Source: Rhabdophis nuchalis | Taxonomy: Eukaryota > Chordata > Lepidosauria > Squamata > Natricidae | Length of the DNA: 64,000 nucleotides | Direction of reading: 5' to 3' | Assembly (NCBI GenBank): GCA_039707465.1 | Contig: CM077644.1 | Location: 217,191,462 to 217,255,461 of the forward strand | In this document: positions 1-13,415 of the stretch, one piece after another | Layout: each line of letters begins with the position of its first letter | Numbering within the stretch: position 1 is the first letter of the stretch | Program-made: the position numbers and the translations under genes | Notes under the pieces: model-generated | What the model was told of the DNA's origin: nothing | The model's input: the letters and a program-made list of their open reading frames with translations, nothing else | The model's database searches: none

Positions 1-299
1 AATTCTACTGATATTATTGATATTATTTTAATTATTCAATTATTCAAATTGTTCTTTGCTTTAGTTACAGTCATAAATTTGTTCTTCATTTTGGTTCTTA
101 TCACTTATTAAGACATATTTCTGGAAAATGTTTCTTAGAGTTGTATTTCTAAGACAGAATATAATGTGACTATATTACTTACATGGGGAATGAACTGCTT
201 AAAGCAGAAAGCAGTATTATGCAAATATTGTAAATTCATAACAATCATCTACTTGCTTTTCTAAATTCTGAAAAGACTTACCACTTCTTTTTTTCTTAC
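1..299. repeat. Copy A1 of an intralocus duplication (ELOVL7 5' intron)
   Basis: Bases 1-229 recur at about 6570-6858. The part 154-229 matches 6783-6858 with about one difference, while the earlier part is clearly more diverged. The remainder to 299 is ordinary AT-rich intron. Confidence 0.8.
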
Positions 300-301
300 A
301 G

Positions 302-432
302 ATTTCATAACGTATACTAACCTGTTTGCCTTCAGGAAGAATCTTGAATTGTATGTACTTTTGTGAAAATGGAATTGTCTAATTTCACTTCGAAGGCTGT
401 ACTGATTTATGATGACTGGATTAAAGATGCTG
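302..432 (+). CDS. ELOVL7: ELOVL7 first coding exon with 5' UTR part
   Basis: A polypyrimidine acceptor ends with AG at 300-301, so the exon probably starts at 302. A second acceptor-like CAG ends at 334. The start ATG is at 369-371 and begins [17 protein letters not shown], aligned with the ELOVL7 N-terminus. The exon ends at 432 (gatgctg|gtatgt) in phase 1. The coding part is 64 nt. Confidence 0.88.
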
Positions 433-3400
433 GTATGTCCTGTTCTTGATAACATTCCCTTAATTGTGTAATAGATCTCGTTATAATTTAAGCATATAAC
501 AACTTACACATAAATAATGCTTCAAGATATTTATATATAGCTTTAAAAGATTCTAATTATGAGTTGTGCCTTAAGCTAAAAACATAAGAATGGTTAATGT
601 AAGGATGATAAAATGATCTAACTGGCATGTTATAGCAATAGCATTTAGACTGATATACCTCCCCATAGTGCTTTATATCACTCTCTTGGTGGTTTACATC
701 AGGGGTCCCCAACTCCCGGGCCGTGGACCGGTGCCGGTCCGTGGCTTGATAGGAACCGGCTGCAGTGAGCGGCACAACTCTTAGAAAGGGCCGGAGAGGA
801 GGAGGAGGAAGCAGCCCCCTGGGCAGAGCGCATGCCGGGGGCGGGAAAGCGCAGATGCTGCCGCTTGCGCCGTTGAGGGCCCGAGAGGGGTGAGTGAACT
901 GACTCACCCCCCCACGCGCGCATGTTCCCACTCCCCCCCACCCCCCTCTACGCCGGCCAAGCCATGGCCACCGGTCCGCGGAATTTTTTAAACATGAAAC
1001 CGGTCCCTGGTGCCAAAAAGGTTGGGGACCCCTGGTTTACATAGTCAATAATCTGGGTCCTCATTTTACCGACCTCAGAAGGATGGAAGGCTGAGTCAAC
1101 CTTGAGCCAGTCAGGATTGAACTTCTGGATGCGGACAGAGTTAGCCTGCAATTCTGCATTCTAACCACTGCACCACCAGACTCCCACTCTTATTCCCAGT
1201 GAATAAGATAAGGCGATGTAATATTTGTTCTGTTTACTGTAAACATAGCTAGCAGACAACAATCTTAAGGCTTGACTTCTTTCTCATTTCTCATTAGCAA
1301 CAAATAGTATCCTTTAAGGAGCCACATCAAGATGCTGAATCTAACCCTGGCATTTTCTAATACGTCTCCTCTCATGCCCCCCATCCCCCAAACATTCATT
1401 CAGAAAATGAAAAAGATGACACAGTGGAACAGATAATTTTAATATACAAAATACATAAATAGTTTTGGTTTTGGAAGCATGAGGGTTTACATGGTTTAGC
1501 AAATAAAATAATGATTATGATTGCATTCTGATATTCCTTATGATTGCCTTAATTTTTAAAAGTGGGTATAAAAATATGCAATGCTATTGTTTTAGTACTT
1601 ATGCATTATCACATTCTTTTATGAATCAGTTTTTAGCGACTGAACTGATGTCTGTTGGTGTATTTGGAAATGTAGGGATTGAAATAACAAGTGGCCCTCA
1701 GTAGCTTATTAAACCTAAAGAAGGTAGTCTACATATTGAGAACATATGGCAATTTTTTTCTGAAATAGCTTCAGGTCACAATGGAGAATTAAATGTTCCT
1801 GCTCATCAATTCCTATCTGTCATTAAAACATAAGACGTCAAAGAGAAAAGTGCTCTAATCTAATAGGCTTTATGGAAGGAGCATTGTGTATAGAAAAATG
1901 TATAGCTTTTGTCTTTGGCAATTTAAAACATGGAGCAACATTTGTGGGAACTTTTTTCTGAATTCCCATTAGGATGGATCAATTGCTTTCTCAACACTAC
2001 TGGCCATGATTGGAATAAGGGTCAGCTTCCGAATTAAGAGTATCCTGGCCAACAGCAAAAGAAAGTTGAAGGATAGGGTAGTGATTTTAGATTCAGGATA
2101 AAAGACAGTTGGATTCAGAAAGATTGAAATATTACATACATGTTTAATACAGCAAATATTAAAGTTGTGATGAGAGTCAAAGCATTAGAAGGAGGAATTA
2201 AAAATATAATTTATTTCTAAAGTTATTAAAAATATGTGTCTGATAAGAAAATTACAAAAGATAAAACCCCCACAGCTGTCCAAATTCAATCATCTTTCTT
2301 TTTATTAAATACTGTTTACAATGGCTTCATCTTTTCTGATGTTTTTATCTTAACAATGTTTCCTCCATTTGACTTTGGCTGGGTTTACATGTTGTGCTAA
2401 GACATAAAGTAATTATGTGTGATGTGTGAAACTAGTAAATATTCCAATGGTTTCTGGTGATTAGAATTTTCTTATCCTTGTCCTGTTCATTCTTCCACCC
2501 CTCGCCCCTCTTAACACTTGACTCTATTATTATTAACATGCTCTGATGCTAAGGAGTTAGACATTCTACTCCCCCTCCCAACCTGAAAACCTGGACATGG
2601 GGGTGGCCAGCACGTGACTCAGCCCGCCTGCTTGCTGAGAGTTTGGAGAAGAGCCTGAGGGAGAGAAGGGGATAGGGTAGGGTAGGTTTCTGTGGGGCAA
2701 GCTGAGGGAGAGAAGGGGATAGGAGAGGAGAGGATTCTGTGGGACAAGCCTAAGGGAGAGAAGGGAATAGGATAGGGAAGGTTTCTGTGGGGCAAGCCTG
2801 AGGGAGAGAAGGGGATAGGGTAGGGAAGGTTTCTGTGGGGCAAGCTGAGGGAGAGAAGGGGATAGGAGAGGAGAGGATTCTGTGGGACAAGCCTAAGGGA
2901 GAGAAGGGAATAGAATAGGGAAGGTTTCTATGGGGCAAGCCTGAGGGAGAGGAGAGGAGAGGCCAATGGGAACTACCATTAATTTTCAAGCGTCAATTTA
3001 TCAAGCATGATCACATACTTTCATAGCGGAGCATGAATATTCAGCTAGTCTTCAATAGATTTAAAAGCCATATTGGCTAGGAATTCTAGGATTTGAAATC
3101 CAACATATTGGGAGAGATTCAGCCATTCCTTTTCAAACCAACATCCCTCGATGACAAACATTGACCTCTTTTTCAACATCTCCAATATTGCTCTTTTTTA
3201 CTCTTAAATTCATTTTTTCTCTGGCTTGGCCATCTTTTATATGAAAGAAAATTGTCAGAAGATTTTCTACAACTGATGAAAATGTGTGGTTAAATTATAT
3301 AAATGGAGTGATAAAAGTCATGCTTTACTTGAATATTATATTAGCATTTATGAAACAGAAGTGAAATTATCTGCATTTTAACTGTTGGTAACCTATGCTA

Positions 3401-6400
3401 GAACACCTCATACATTGACAATATAGATCAGGGATGTCCAAACTTCCCCAGCTATGCTGGCTGGGGAATTCTGGGAGTTGAAGTCCACAAGTCTTAAAGT
3501 TCCCAAGTTTGGACATCCCTGATATAGATGAATGAGTTTTTCTATAAAAGAGAATACGTGTAGCTTAGAGTTGAACTATGGAGTTCTTAATGTGCTAATA
3601 ATGTTATCTAGTTGTGTAGTGAAATGTCTACAAGCACACACCCAAACTCAAAGAACATCATGAACTCTTATGAATTAGTTTTTGTATTGAAAACTATTGA
3701 TTAGACAGCGATGAACTTTTACCTAGATCTTAAAGATTTATATGAGATAGCAAATATTGCTAAATTAATAGAATACATTTATGGGGAAGGAAAAATATTT
3801 AAGCGCTATTTGTTCTAGTTATAATTCTCTAGTTATAATTGAACATATGCAATTTGTACCTTCATACAAATATTTTAATAATGTTACCAGTTATGATTTT
3901 AGCTTTGGCTAAAGGAGAAGCCATACATTGTGTAATGCATGTGTGAAGTTTTTATATAAAGCAAACAAGAAACTTAAGATAAAGAAACCTGTGCTTTTGA
4001 ACAGGAAAACAGCCAGATTAGATAGGCAATAATTGATTGTTATTTAAATCAAAATCTACATATATGCTTGTTATTTAAGTCAAAATCTACAAATATTAAA
4101 AAACTTTTTAATATCTCTTTTCCAGATCCACGAGTTGATGGCTACCTACTCATGTCTTCACCTTTCCCACAAACACTTATTCTTGGAACGTATATATATT
4201 TTGTCACTAATTTAGGGCCAAAGTTCATGGAGAACAGAAAGCCTTTTGATTTGAGGCGATTAATGTTTGTTTATAACTTTGGCATAGTGGCTCTTTCAAT
4301 TTATATGACATATGAGGTAAATAGAAGATTGTTAATTTGTTCTAATAGAGATGTACAAAGGATTCCCCTGAAATATTAATGATATCTGTAACTTAGGTAT
4401 AAAGAAATACTTTTGAAATCAAACCTACATTTTAGTTTCCCGGTATGCTGTGAACTGCTATGCATAATCTCTGTGAAATATGATCAGGGCTTGTAAAAAG
4501 AGTATTGCCTACTCTTTCTTCTATCACAGTGTTCTTCTATCACAGTCCTATAATGGGTCTTGTAGATAGCTTTGGGTATAAACAAGCTAGGGACTACTCC
4601 AAAAAGAAATAAGGTGTGGGTGGAACAAAAGAGAAAATTGATTTAATTTCTACATGAATAAAAAATATAATTAAATACAATTTATAGGATTGTAATCCAG
4701 TGATATATTTAATTATTTCTGTCTTGATCACATTAAAGTGATAATGCTATAGAAACTCTGGAATACCCATTGCTTACAAAGACTATAAGCAAACTTAGGT
4801 CTTTGATATTCGAGGCCAACCCTTGGGAAAAAAATATTATGGGATATGACTTAAATAAAATTCTCCTTGTTTCAAATACGTATGTCCCCTTGATAGTTCC
4901 AAAGGTGCTTTTTCAAAAGACAACTGGACTTCGTTTTCCTTTGAAGACATTTTGCTTCTCATACATTTGAATATTAAATTTTACACATTTGAAGGCATTG
5001 TTTGGAAGAAAATCAGCAGGTTTTTATACATGCAATGCAGGCTGAGTGCACATGTCACACTGTAAGGTTTGTTTGTACTTTAATGGATTATATGAAGCCA
5101 AGAATGTATAGTTTATTGAGCTAAAAAAAGTCCATCAAATCTATACATAAAAAGCACTCCCCTAGTGTTTTTATAGCATTCATTAGTGCTGTGTATGGTG
5201 TGGTTCCTTCTTACTGTAATTATTTATGCAATCCAATGATTTGTAAAAACTAAATATTACATTAAATTCTTTGCTTCTACTTCTAGTTCCTCATGTCTGG
5301 CTGGGCTACAGGCTATACATTTCGCTGTGATATAGTTGACTATTCCACATCACCCATGGCGCTCAGGGTGAGTATTGTAATGATACTATTGTAATCCAAA
5401 TTAGGGCTGTGTCTGGTTTTTCTACTGTATTTCTCATCCAAAAGTGTTCCAAGAGACTGAGTTTGTAAAACTGAACAGGCCATAAAATAGGCCCAGACCA
5501 GTTATAAGTCTATTCAATTTAATAAAAAGCAAGAGGTGACTTTTGTTTAGGCTTATGGAAATTTCTAAAAAAAATAAACAAGTCCTATTATGTAGCTTCA
5601 TGATTGTTGGAGTGAAAAATGGCTTGATGGCACATTATCAGTCAATCAATTATGTAGCTGTGTTTTTCTTTTAGACCAAAGGCTCCCAACCAGTGGTAGG
5701 ATTCTTTTTTTTTTTTTACTACCAGTTTTGTGGGCATGGCTTGGTAGGCATGGCTTGGTAGGGATGCCAGGGGTAGGATACTGTAAAATCTCCATTCACA
5801 CCCTACTCCAGGGGAAGGAATCTGCAAAATCCCCATTCCCTACCAATCAGCTGGGATCGGAAGGCAGAGAATAGATGGGGCCAGGGCCAGTCAGAGGTGG
5901 TATTTACCGGTTCTCTGAACTAATCAAAATTTCCGCTACCAATTCTCTAGAATTGGTAAGAACCTGCTGAATACCACCTCTGGTTTTGAAGTGATAAAGA
6001 CATAGTGATCAGTAGTGTGTGGCCAATGCTTTTGAAAGATTGTCATGCAAGAATCTGTCCATCACTGTTTTCCCAATACCTTATTAGGGTTGCAGAAGAA
6101 TGTCCCATTGAAGAAAGGAAAAAGTTTCTTGTTCCTTATCATAGCAACATGAAAACTTAGCATTTGCTAAATTGCAAATGTACATAAATATAGCAAGTGT
6201 TAACTTGGTCACATTTTTATGCATTATTGCATTATTGCTATCGTCTTTTATTATATATTAATACTATAATATTTAATATTGTATAGTATAGTATAATATA
6301 TTGTAGATTGCATAGCTAAGTAGGATTGAGATGATATATCAATTTCATGCTGTAAATAAACATACTACGGGATTTTAATCACACAATTTTGTTCCTGAAT

Positions 6401-9400
6401 AAAATGGATTTCCTTTACTGTTTAACATAAAAAAAATCAAATATAAGGAAAACAGTGTTTACATTTTTATAACCTCATTGCCCAACCTCTTCATAACTTC
6501 AGCAGAGAAAAATGGGAAAATCAAGTTTGATAAACATAGAAATGATTTTCATTGTATTGTAGTAGTAGAATTCTGAATAGCACTAATGATTGTATTGTTT
6601 GAATTATTCAGTTATTCAAATTATTCTTTGCTTTAGTTACAGTCAAAAAGTTGATCTTCATTTTGGTTCTGGTCACTAATTAAGGCTTATTTTTATTTCT
6701 CAAAAATGTTTCTTAGAGTTGTATTGCTAACAGCTTAAGGACAGAACTTAACGTGGCTATATTACTTACATGGGTACATAAGGACAGAATATAATGTGAC
6801 TATATTACTTACATGGGGAATGAACTGCTTAAAGCAGAAAACAGTATTATGCAAATATTATGTATTATGTATTTAACCTATTATGTAGCTTCATGATTGT
6901 TGGAGTGAAAAATGGTTTGATGGCACATTATCAGTCAATCAGTTATGTAGCTGTGTTTTTCTTTTAGACCAAGGCCCCAAACCAGTGGTGGGATTCAAAC
7001 ATTTTTACTACCAGTTCTGTGGGCATGGCTTGGTAGGTGTGGCATGGCTTGGCTTAGTGGGCATGGCAGGGGAAAGATAATGTAAAATCTCCATATCCTC
7101 CACACTCCAGGCGAATGTTACTGCAAAATCCCCATTTCCTCGTGATCAGCTGGGACTCAGGAGGCAGAGAATAGATGATGGCGGGGCCAGTCAGAGGTGG
7201 TATTTACCGGTTCTCCAGAACTGGTCAGAACCTGCTGAATACAACCTCTGTGCCCAACCCCCAGGCTGCAGAAGGCTGTTCAGAACCAGACTGCAGAAGC
7301 AATGGGTGGGAGACTGCTGTTTTAGAGGATTCACTGGATTCTACTTATTTCTGCCTCAGCAATAATCATGTAGGGATATTTCAGTTTTCCTACAAAAGTA
7401 TTGATTATCAGTTTAACGCTATGGTATAAAATATTCATCATGCTTAATAAAATGGAGAATTTTCATACAGTATTGAATTTACTCAATGTTTTTGCTGTTT
7501 ATAGATGGTTCGTGTCTGCTGGTTGTATTATTTTTCCAAATTCATTGAGTTGCTAGACACTGTGAGTATGATTATATGGTTTAATAAATATATTCTGGTC
7601 TGTGTACATAATAAAAGACTGATTAATAAACTATATCATATATTTCTTTGTATATTGAGTATTTGTCATCATTGGAAGAAATGTTAGATTGATACTACTG
7701 AATGGGTGAAAACTTTCTGGATATTAGACTAATTGGTATGGAAAATCAGACAGCTTAGTTTCTCACTTTCCTTCTCTCACTGAGAACAGCCATGCCAAGA
7801 TCTGTTCATTACTTATTCATAATAATGATGCTGTGCTTTATCCATATCTATAGATTTGATTGATAGAAAGCTCAGTCCAATCTTCAAACTTAGCTCTTTA
7901 GATATCTTTGGATAAGTTTCAGAATTCCAAACCAGTGGTGAAATTCTAATTTTTTTATTACCGGTTCTGTGGGCATGGCTTGGTGGACGTGGCAGGGGAA
8001 GGATATTGCAAAATCTCCATTCCCACCCTATTCTGGGGCCAGCCAGAGGTGACATTTGCCGGTTATCTGAACTACTCAAAATTTCCACTATCAACTCTCC
8101 AGAACTTGCTGAATTTCACCCCTGTTCCAAACTATGCTGCCTGCGATTTCTGGGAGCTGCATTCTTAATATGCCTAAAAGTGCTCTGAATGCAAACTGTA
8201 AATTTATCTAAGTCTTGTATTGAATATTAGAGTCAGGAAGAAACAAATTGTGCAATCAAAAGTGTGTGAGCCTTGAACCGAAACCCAAGAAGTTAACAGA
8301 ATAATTTCTGAAATAGAACATAAAAGTTTGTACAAAAGTTTGCATTGAAAAACATTTCAGTCATTGATAGATCATAATCTGAAAGAAACAATATAGAACA
8401 ATCATATGGAAAGTCAATTTCTTTAGTAAAATACAAAAGGATGAGTCCTTTCTTGGAAGGAAAACTATTAACAGCCTATTGTAGGCCTTGGGGTTTCCTA
8501 TATAAAGAATACAATATAAAAGAGAGATCCAAAGACTTTTAGAAGATCTGTTGGCTCGGTGTTAATGTCAAACAATCTTTCCAATTTTTATTTCCCAATC
8601 CAGCTACCCCCATCCTTATGAAGTTTTTTTGAACTAGAGCTTTGTATCATAGATTTATGATTCACATGCACTCTTCAAATGGTTTTAGGTGGGTCTGTGA
8701 CTATTGTAGAGCATATTACTTTCATAAAGACAGAGAATATACTGTATAGTTTAGCATGTGAATGGCCATAATTCTTATTAACACTAGCCTCTATGGATGA
8801 TTGGAGGAGGAATTCTAGATGCTGTAGAATCAACAAAATTGTAGGTTTTGAATAGCTAGTACTGGGAATGACCTCTGCCAGGCATCATAGAGAATTATGA
8901 TAAGAAGGAGACAATACTTGTTAGAGGGACCAGTAGCCTGACGTGGTCTAAATCAGCTTCCTTTATTTTGAACCAATTACTTTGATTTTTGCAGGCATGC
9001 TAACATTTGTAATTTATTTTCATCTATAAAATGTAAATCAGATAACAAACTTTTAAATATGCTGAACTGACCTTTCTATTCATTTTAAATATGATTCATT
9101 TCAGGTCTTCTTTATCCTTCGAAAAAAGAATGGCCAGGTGACATTCTTACATGTCTTTCATCATTCAATCATGCCATGGACTTGGTGGTTTGGTGTCAAA
9201 TTTGCTGCAGGTAGTCAAAAGTTCAGATTTCAAGTTGAAGGGTGCCTTTAAATAATGACAGAGTTTTGTGGGCTAAGAGGAGTTGTGTCAACACTTGGCC
9301 AAATAACAAAACTAGGTATTCCATTTTTTGGGGTGCATTTGGTCTCTAAGTAATTTACTTAGCTGTTAAAAAACCTGTGTTTTTCTTCTAGTTTGTATCA

Positions 9401-12400
9401 GGTTATTCAGTGCAAGATCTATCATGAACCAAATCAGAGCATCAGCAAAACCATAATTAAGCTGAAATCTATAAATCCTTGAAGTTCTTAATAGTGTTCT
9501 AGCAAAAAAAATGAGAAGAGGACAAGGAGCAGAGAGAGAAAATCAAAAACTGTATGTCAAACATCATATAGACTGTTTGAAACCTGCTTCTCCCCCACTT
9601 TTAAACTCATGTGCAAACAAGGTGAACTTAATGTAAAGATAATGAATATTTGAGAAAATGTTCTTAATGATACGACTGCTTTCTCTTTTGAGGAAAGAGC
9701 GTGTTTGAAAGAAAAGATGAAAGAAAGAACGACAAGCTCTTTGTATAGAACTGGAAGAGGCAATTCTGTTATCTTACTAGAGAGTCTGAAAAATAAGGGA
9801 ATAAGTGCTCCAGCTAGAAAGCTCCTTGACTTCTCCTCCCTTCCCACTCTTTAATTCTGGCACTGTGAAGAAGGAAGGGGGAAGAAAGAAAGCAGAAATT
9901 AGGCGAGTCAGAAAAAAATAATGTTTATGCCTACCTTCTTCCTTATGAATTGTTTATAGTGAATAAGGAGGGGAGAATGGATCTCCATCAGTGGTGGGTT
10001 GCTACTGGTTCGAACCGGTTCAGCCGAGTAGGTAGTAACTCAGCTGGCCACACCCCTGAACTGGTTCTATCAGCAGTGCCCTAGCCGCCACCATCTTGTT
10101 TTTTGCTTCTGTGCATGCGCAGAAGCAATTTTTTTACTACTACGCATGCACGTGGAAAGCGTGTACATGCGCGAAGCATGTCCCTGAGAGAATCGGCAGT
10201 AACAGAAGCCAGAACCCACCCCTGGTCTCCATGATGCAAACACTAACTTCTATGCATGGAGCAATCCTGCAGTGTTCCCTCCCCATGTCCAAGAGGCAGA
10301 ATAGTATTATGACCCTATATTTATTTATTTATTTATTTTATTACATTTATATCCCGCCCTTCTCCGCAGAGGACCCAGGGCGGCGCACAGGAGATTTAAA
10401 AAACATACAAAAATAGAACATAGATAAATAATTTAAAATATATATTAGATCCCAAACCTGTGCTAAAACCAATTATTAATTAAAACCCAATTTAAAACTT
10501 TTCTAAAAGTCCCCACGGGAGGTTAGGCTAGGCCGGCTTGATGAAAAAAGTATGTCTTTAGACATTGGCGGAAGAGGCGGAGGTCGGTGATGGTCCGGAG
10601 TTCAGGGGGTAGGTCGTTCCAAAGGGCAGGGCCCGCCACAGAGAAGGCTCTTCCCCTGGGTGTCGCCAGTCAGCATTGTCCGGCCGATGGCACCCTGAGA
10701 AGGCCCTCTCTGTGGGAGCGTATCGGTCTAAGGGATGTATGGGGCACGAGACGGTTTCGCATATAACTAGGCCCCGAGCCATGGAGCGCTTTAAAGTCGT
10801 CAAAACCTATAGATTTCTAAGTCATTATTCTTGTATCAGCAAAACAAATAATGATATTCAGACAAGGGAATGAGAAAGATTATTATTGTTTATTATTTTT
10901 ATTAATATGTAATCAACTCAACTCAACCTCTGTCTTTCCTTCAAAATAAATATCAAGTTTATCCTTCCTTATCAAAGCATATAGTTGTTCATAAGTTTTA
11001 ATAACTAGTATGGAAAATTTTTGATTTGCAAATCTTTGTGATTAGGTTTATGCCATTCAGTAAACTGCTATTTATCCATGGTTATTAAATAAATCATTCT
11101 TTAGGTTTAACGCAACATGAGCCACCGTATTATGATAAACAATTTCCTAGGGGAGGAAGCAAAGCTTAAGATCAAATTTGTGCAATAAAACTAAAATCTC
11201 AAGAGTCCTAGCAACTGAGTTTCCTTTGAAGCATACTATATGAAATCAATACCCGTCTTAACTTTAGAAAATGTTAAGCTGAACTAATCTGCCTGAATAA
11301 ATAACTGATTGTGGTTAGTAACCAATTAATAGCATAACATTTAAAGAAGGCTGAGATGAGGGAGAAATTGCTTTAGATTCTCATTCCTTATCTTGATTGT
11401 GATCTAAAGCTGGTTGAATATAAGTTACCTGAGACTTTATTTATGTTGCAGTGTAAGGAAATGTAGTAGCATAGATTTTTATCAGGAAAGGAATAGAATG
11501 TGTGATCTTTTCTATACTAGGCAGCTTGAAGAGAGATACAATTAACTCTCCTAATAACATAGTAACAGTATTGCTTTGCAGAAAGAGTAGTTGAAACATG
11601 AAAGCAACTTCCAGAGCAACTAGTGGGTCAGTAACTGAGTTTAAATATGTTTGGGATAAACATTGGTCTATCATCTAACAAAAATTTTAAAAATGAATAA
11701 AATAAAAAATAACAATAAGTTTTAAAATAACAATAACAATAACAATTAATTGATTAAACATAGAACAAAAATTCAAGGGGCAGATTCAATGGACCACAGG
11801 GGCTTTTTCTGCCTTCAATTTTCTATATTTTTTCTGTTTGAACATGATCAAAAATGCAGTTTATGAATGCATGTAGCATAGGTTCAAAATGTGGGGGAAG
11901 ATGGATTTTTAGCAGTATGAATCTTCTAAAACAGATGCCAATAGCTCATAAATATTTATGGATCTCAGTTAGTTAGCGTGCCAATAAAGTAGTAAATGCC
12001 GAACAAATAGAGCGGATCTGAGTTTATTGAATTTCCACTAGGTATGTCCTATAAATTCTGCCTCTGTCCAAGCTAATAATTAAATATCTAAATGAGAGTT
12101 GATTATGCCCGTATTTGATAATGGACAAAGTTCAGCCATGAAACAGTAGTTGGCAGCTCAAGGAGGAAAGAAAATAGTGCTTAGATTATGCGCATTACCG
12201 ATGTTTATTTCCATATATTTGTTTGGTTTCTAGAATATTGTGTGAATTTAGCTGTTTGTAATTTATTCAACAAACTATACTTAAGCCAACATGAATCAAA
12301 CATAAATCAATAAAAATAATTATTTCATTTTTACATGTTAGTACTGTGCATTCACATTGTTACTCTCTTATAACGAATAAGAGATGCATTAAGCTTAACC

Positions 12401-13336
12401 TGGAAAAATTAGGCACCTAATTTGTTGTCCCAAAGGTGCTTTTTCAAAAAAAACCAACTGGACATTGTTTTTCCTTGAAGACATTTTGCTTCTCATCTTT
12501 TCTTCTTCAGTTTAGAACTGAAGAAGCCTCTTGGATGAGAAGCATTTCAAGGAAAGACAAAGTCCACTTGCCTTTGAGAAAAAAAGCACCTTTGGGACAA
12601 CAAATTAGGTGCCTTTATACCAGATTTCTAGAGGTGCAGTTGAAGATGGGATCAAAATCAGTATTGAAATGGCTATGATTGCTTTCATTTGATGCACTGA
12701 TCTTTAAAGTCCGTTCATACATTTTCTGGACTTACAGAAGGAGCTTTCCATTCTCCAGTTTTTTTCCTGAAAGATAAGTTGGGCTTCCCAAGGATGCTTT
12801 TTCAAGAGGGAACTGAACTTTCTTGTTTTTCTTTGAAGACATTTCACTTTTCATCCAAAAGCTTCTTCAGCTCTGAAGATGCTTCTTGGATGAGAAGCAA
12901 AACATCTTCGAAGAAAAACAAGGAAGTGCAGTTGTCTCTTGAAAAAGCACCTTTGGGACAACCATGACCAGGATGTCTGAGAATCTCCATAGACATAAGT
13001 TGGGCTTATTGAGAGAGACTGACTGGTCCAAATTCACTCAGTGGGTTTTCATTGCAAATGTAGACTTGAAGCTGTTTCCTTATTATATTTTAGTCCAGTA
13101 ATTTAATTACTATACTGTGGTGTAACACAGTGGTGGGCAAACGTATTAGTCAAGAGAGCTAAATATCAACAGTACCACGATTGAAATTTCTTTTGAGAGC
13201 CAAAAGGAGTGGCCTGTTTTGTGGGAGAGGCTCAGCGGTCATGTGACTGGGTGGGCGTGGCTAACTTGGAAAATGTGGTGAAACTCACTTAACGACGGTC
13301 CTGCTTAGCAACCAAAATTCTTTCTTTTTCTTTTTT

Positions 13337-13415
<79 letters not shown>

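Noticed and set aside
2619..2989. Two Pro/Ser-rich frames on the - strand
   Set aside because: They follow the 48-bp minisatellite period only.
4068..4379. A separate small protein starting at 4068
   Set aside because: Only 4126-4316 is an exon. The frame before it is intron and the part after 4316 reads past the donor.
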